A DNA stretch of 64,000 bases from Gnetum montanum (lineage: Eukaryota; Streptophyta; Gnetopsida; Gnetales; Gnetaceae): NCBI GenBank assembly GCA_015680685.1, contig MNCI01007715.1:280921-344920 (forward strand). Reading direction: 5' to 3'. The position numbers and the translations under genes were made by a program. Shown one piece after another: positions 59,351 through 64,000 of the stretch. The stretch's first letter is position 1, and every line of letters begins with the position of its first letter. The notes under the pieces are model-generated. The model had not been told where the DNA came from and made no database searches. It worked only from the letters and a program-made list of their open reading frames with translations.

Positions 59351-60195
59351 TTTTTAGAGGGTTCAAATATATTTCAATTTTTATTTTTTATTTTAGTTAT
59401 TGAATCTCCTTGTTTAACATCTTATTTTGATATATAGTGAAAGTGTGAGATGTCTTTGTTTAAGTTCTTTGTTTAGTTCATTTTCGTAGCACTAGAACTA
59501 ATAAGTGGGTTGGATGTTTCCATGCATCTTTTGAGTAGTTTGGTATTTTGATACTCAAGCCATTGACTATCTTTTTGTTTAATTGCTACTATGTAGACTT
59601 GGTTTTGCACACACACTTTTTCCTCAAGTTTCTTATAGGTTGGTAGTGAGATCGTGTTAATAATTTGAACTTTCGGCCCATAACCACATGCGTTATCATT
59701 ATTAGTATTGCATGGAATTTTTTGTCTCTCCAGAGTGATAGGTTCATCTTTTATGTTTTATGTTGGAGTAATAATGGTTGTTAGCTTTTGCATAGGATTA
59801 GGAGACATTATCTTTATGAAGAAAAGGGTTACACCAGATTATCCTTATGCTAATTTTGATGAGCTAATAGGTCTACTAGTTTTGATTCACATGTGTGGGA
59901 ATTTTCATGAAGAAAGGACATTTCCAAGACTTTTTCTAAGATATACTAACATTATCATTCACTTGTATGTTCATAGCACAAGTGATGTTCTTCTATTGAG
60001 ACTATGATGCCAATCCTTTCCAGATTGTTAATAGTGACATATGTTAGAGGAAAGTATGGAAGTATTGAGGATGTGATCGATGATAAGAGGCATGAGATGG
60101 TGATCCCACAGGAGATGTTATGGGTTGATGGTGTTTAGCAAAATAGTAATAATGAGTTGAGGCAAGGGAAGTAGAACAATGATGAGAAACATATT
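59351..60195. other. E5 region 3' of gag; protease not recognised
   Basis: Minus-strand fragments such as LPTYKKLEEKVCVQNQV occur, but the D-S-G block and GRAWLS-type tail seen in E1 and E3 could not be found. A 99-codon + strand frame (59708-60007) has no recognisable domain. Confidence 0.4.
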
Positions 60196-61970
60196 GTTGA
60201 ACATAATATCTATAAGCCGCTAGCTAGTAATAGGGGTATTGCTAGCTTGTTGATGGAATCCCCCATGACTATGGGTTTTGCCACTATGGTTGATACTAGT
60301 TGTGAGGTTGATAAGAAGTCCCACTAGGATAGTACTCTTGGTTGTAGGACTATCAATAATTACCTTGTGGATGAGGCAATCTCCTAGGCATTTACTTTTC
60401 TATGAACTTGGGCTTCAAAGCAAAAGCCCCAGACTCTTAGAGATGTAACATAACTAAGAAATAGTCCTTTGGATGGTCATATTGATAAATGTCACATCCA
60501 TATACCTCCTCTAAATCTAAGTCTATAACCTCTTCTAGTACAGCTAGTTTCACTTTTTGTGAAAACTGTCCTTTCCTATTTTCTTATTCTCTTTTCTCTT
60601 ACTATTTTGACCACTTGATCTTATTTTCTTTACCTTTTCATCTATGAGTTTCAAGTTGGTTGTAACCTTTTCATTCATCAATTCCCATATCTTATCTATC
60701 CTTACTGTAATCTCAATGATAGGCTTTTGTATTAGTAAGGTTTTGAGTAAAATAAGCCCATCAAGAACTACCTCTTTATGATCATACATATGAACCCCCT
60801 TCTTGTGAAGAGTTGGGTCCCAGTTATATTCCTCTACACTCTTCCTTTTACATAGCTCTCCTTCTTCTTTTGCCACATATTCAATTAGGCTTTGTATCCA
60901 ATGGGCTTTCAACTATGATAATTTTCCTTGGGCATAGATCCCAAGCATAACTGTCATTTTGTTACAAAGCCAATCTATGATGTGAGTAAGCTGCTCTTTT
61001 TAAGAAAAATCATGACTTGGACATCTATGTAGTAAATAATAATATTTTTTTCAAGGCTACATACAAGGATTCATGGTTTTCTTACTTCCATACTTGGATT
61101 TGATTCCTTAGATTCCACACTTTTGAATAAGTTTGGTATTTCTCATTGAAGAGCTCAAGCATTATGAACCACTAGTGGATTGAATATAGTTCCAACAATC
61201 TATACCAACTTTTAGCTTCTTGTATTAGTGTATTAGGAAAGAGCTTAAGATTTTGCCACTTAATTTTGATATTTTGCAAGGTGTAGGCATCGTGCAAGGC
61301 TTGTAAATCATGTTGTGGATCAAAATTATAGCCTCCCTTAAATATAGGAATGTTATTCATTTCAAGTCATTTGATGTAGCTTTTCCTTTGATGTTTGTGG
61401 GGTATTCTAACTACCTTCATGATTCTAGTATCCAACAAGGGTCCATCATTATTAGAAATGTCATGATCATAATCTCTATTTCTATTTATCTTATAGTAAT
61501 GATCTCGTTTATGCTCCCTTTCATGCCTTGAATCTCATCTTTAATTTCTATTCCTATCTTCATTTTTATTCCTTAATGGAGCTCTATCTTCATAGCTACA
61601 TTCATCTTCGTCAGATCTAGATGTTGAAGATGAAGAAAATGATGGTGAACAAGGAGAATCACCATGGCATATATATCTTCCCCTATGATCCCTTGATTCA
61701 TCTCTTTTAGGTTTAAAGAAGGTTCTAGGCCTTGAGGCCCTCATTTTTCTAGGCTTGTTTCCATTCCCTTTAGGGTTGTCCACAACAATTGTACATAGTC
61801 CTTGAATATAGTAAGGGTTGGAATGAGCATATGAGATTCCTGTTTGTATTGTTTCACTCAAATTCTCTTCAATATGGATCCTATTATTATTACTACCAAT
61901 GTTCTCATCGTATGATGGACTATAGGCCCTATGTGAAGGAGATATGTTTTTTATTAATAATGTGTATGTG
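60196..61970 (-). pseudogene. E5 gag, decayed
   Basis: From ~61970 down: SNNNRIHIEENLSETIQTG, a basic then Ser-rich region (FFKPKRDESRDHRGRYICHG, then SPSFSSSSTSRSDEDE; 61541-61861), and the gag core (NIPIFKGGYNFDPQHDLQAL, EAKSWYRLLELYSIH; 61172-61360). A charged helix follows (VAKEEGELCKRKSVEEYN, RIDKIWELMNEKV; 60550-60912), then a Pro/Gln/Tyr-rich tail (RRLPHPQGNY; ~60390). The C-D-I-C-Q motif lies near 60490 in mutated form. Segment order is identical to E3 gag. Confidence 0.7.
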
Positions 61971-62059
61971 ACTTAAAATATTAATATTTTTCCTAAAAGA
62001 TAAATCATTTATGCTTTAACAATGATTTTTTATAATATAACTAATCTAGATCACTACTA

Positions 62060-62080
62060 CCATCCCCAACAACATCACCA
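62060..62080 (-). other. E5 primer binding site, tRNA-Asp type, degraded
   Basis: Minus strand TGGTGATGTTGTTGGGGATG, one base from the LTR; it aligns with the E3 site. Confidence 0.65.
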
Positions 62081-62081
62081 A

Positions 62082-62190
62082 TGATGAGCAGTGTGTATCC
62101 CCTATGCCCAAAAATATGAATCACAAGTGTGTACCCATGATCTAATGGAATTCTATGGATGGAACTAAGGATTGTGCACCAACTAAGGAT
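62082..62190 (-). repeat. E5 5' LTR remnant
   Basis: Matches the first ~100 bp of 56007-56964 (tatcccctanrtccaa, atatgaatcacaag, ttctatggatggaac), then similarity stops abruptly. Confidence 0.7.
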
Positions 62191-63451
62191 TGTTATCCAA
62201 ATGAGATTTTTTGACATAAAGAGCACACCAATTTTAATCTGGTCCCCCAACTTGGATAGACCACACTCGAAGGGTAGTTCGCAAGCACACCTCTAGACTT
62301 TGTTCTCTCCAAATTGTGGTTTGAAGGGTACCACACCCCATACAGGCTCTAAGCTCTACTCCAAAGTGATTTGATGCTATGAATCCACTCAACCTTGTAA
62401 GGTCCTGAAAAGCTTAGAATGTGATTTTAAGAATACCACTACTTTTATAACTTTGAGCTCCACTCTCGAGTATTTTGGTGCTATACCAACACTCAATCTC
62501 ATAGGATTTTGAGAAGATCAGGCAAGATTCCTTCCTACAAGAAGCACATCAACCTCATAGGGAAATAGAAGAGAATAATGATTACAAGGGATGAATGTAA
62601 ATTGGTTTGTTAATCCTTGTACTTGAAATACAACTCACATTATAATAGACAAAAGATAGAACAATAAGGAGAAACAATTATTACAATGATTTTCAAATGA
62701 TTACACAATGATAGTACAAAATTTTTCACATTTCTCAATGAGAATGATGTCTTCTTATAGCCACTATGTTTCCAAATTCATCTTGAAACCTATGCATATG
62801 CTAACTAATAGTTATGAAAGATGGCTTCATCATGACTAAGATGTCTTTCTACATATGCCCTCCATTATGGGAAGACATATTCTTTTGGGGAAAGACATCT
62901 TTCTATAACTAGCCTTTATTTTGGGAGGATGTCTTAGTATGAGGAAAGACATCTTTTTATCTAGAAATATGTCTACTATTTTGTAGAGATGTCTTTTCCT
63001 ATGATTCCTTATGGAAAGATGTCTTTGGAATGGGAAAGATGTCTCTTCTACAAGGGCCAAAAATGAAACTACTCATTTTGATGCTAGGAGCCTTCAAATG
63101 CCTCCAAACAAGTCCCCATAGACCTTATAACCTCCTAGACTCATCAAAATGTCTCAAAATGCTCCAAAACATGTTAAAACATCTAGAAATAATCCTCAAA
63201 AAAATTAGATACATTTTTCTTAAATTCTTTGCATTTGTCCATGCTCCCTTAAGTCCTTGTAATCCTGAATTTACTTGTGAGTTCTTAAGTCCTTTGCTCT
63301 TGCTCTGATAAAAAAAACAACCACACAAACATCCTTGTACTCCATTTTCCTTAACATCTTGACACACCAAAAGGTCCAAAATCTCTTCCTTTTTTGGTAA
63401 TGTCCAAAAATTAAGATAATGGGTTAGTCTTTATCACAATATCACAATACA
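62191..63451 (-). repeat. Candidate 3' LTR of a minus-strand element
   Basis: Bounded (+) by TGTTATCC at the point where E5 breaks off and by CACAATACA, after which taagctacttctccccccttt gives a minus-strand purine tract AAAGGGGGGAGAAG. The partner LTR would be right of the window. The body (62840-63050) has several gatgtctttc/gaaagacatc motifs. No coding support was found beyond the PPT. Confidence 0.35.
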
Positions 63452-63472
63452 TAAGCTACTTCTCCCCCCTTT

Positions 63473-64000
63473 CTGGACATCACCAAAAAGGATGATGTAT
63501 ATAAACTTGTATCTTACATATATATCATTTTAGAATAAAAACATATAGTTATAGAGAGTCATTACATAACAAGAATAACCATTATCACATAAATATCTTC
63601 CCCTATATGGACAACACTCAAAAGAATCTAAAGACTTGCAAAATTTTTTCATAATATAAATCTGAATGATATAAAACCATTTTACAGCACCAGTTGAAGA
63701 GTACACTTCTCATAATTTCATAGGATTGATGAAGTAAAATTAGTTTTTATCAAGAGCATTCCTTCATCTATGCATAGCTTATTCAAGCCTTTTAATAACC
63801 TATCTACCATGATTCTAGAATCATCCAATGTTCTTTTGAAAAGATCAAAAATCCCATAGTAAGTTCATGACAAGATATTTTAAAACATGCATATTCAACT
63901 TTTAAGACAAAGAAACACATCTAATCTTGCTAAATATATCAAAAGATGAAAAATAGCCAATCAACTTTTTATCCAAAAGAAGATTCATAAACCAATATAT
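63473..64000. other. AT-rich end of window, nothing recognised
   Basis: No frame with a known domain on either strand. If the candidate LTR is real, this is the 3' internal end of its element. Confidence 0.4.

Larger units (their letters stand above)
56007..62190 (-). mobile_element. Element E5: second copy of the gag-only E3 family, right LTR truncated
   Basis: The left LTR (56007-56964), PPT, spacer, gag and PBS follow the order of E3. The right LTR is only ~109 bp long (62082-62190) before unrelated sequence. Internal length (~5.1 kb) equals that of E3, and pol is absent here too. Gag differs enough from E3 to show these are old, separate insertions rather than a recent segmental duplication. 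Confidence 0.75.

Noticed and set aside
59708-60007. 99-codon + strand ORF in E5
   Set aside because: It is antisense to the E5 gag/protease interval, has no similarity to any known domain, and has no promoter signals.

Overview
This window looks like intergenic DNA from a very large plant nuclear genome, probably a gymnosperm (inferred). It is AT-rich and CpG-poor. It is built mainly of old, stop-riddled Ty3/gypsy LTR retrotransposons nested in one another, with LINE remnants between them. The one gene that looks intact is a GC-rich, intronless germin-like protein (18330-18986, + strand) with a TATA box, signal peptide, both germin boxes and a poly(A) signal. Next to it, on the opposite strand, lies a decayed leucine-rich-repeat receptor fragment (19780-20315).

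Layout. 1-1137: LINE ORF1 on the minus strand (Ala/Thr-rich N-terminus, DUF4283-like region, CCHC knuckle). 1152-12898: element E1, an Athila-like gypsy element on the + strand, with a truncated 5' LTR, tRNA-Asp-type PBS, gag, protease, RT, RNase H, integrase, a separate coiled-coil accessory ORF and a 3' LTR. 12899-16570: flank with a LINE 3'-end remnant. 16990-19080: repeat-rich upstream region and the germin-like gene. 22189-50539 (split): the 5' LTR of element E4, an Athila-like element on the + strand. It is interrupted at 22424-49893 by E2, a Tat-like element on the minus strand with LTRs of about 2.4 kb and an exact GTTAG target duplication. E2 is interrupted in turn at 27833-34439 by E3, a minus-strand element carrying gag and protease but no RT or integrase. 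50690-53755: E4 gag fused to a Tat-like integrase. 55250-56006: gag of another element. 56007-62190: E5, a second, separate copy of the E3 family. 62191-63451: a candidate LTR.

Points worth a second look. (1) E3 and E5 define a gag-bearing, pol-less family with a shared 3' spacer. (2) E2 carries an accessory gene antisense to the element; at least three introns of 81-85 bp restore its reading frame. (3) E1 has an accessory ORF in sense orientation 3' of pol. (4) The LTRs of E2 contain palindromes repeating about every 200 bp. (5) Primer binding sites and coding relics have decayed mainly by C/T and G/A transitions. All retroelement ORFs are interrupted, so none appears competent to move. Element names E1-E5 are local labels.
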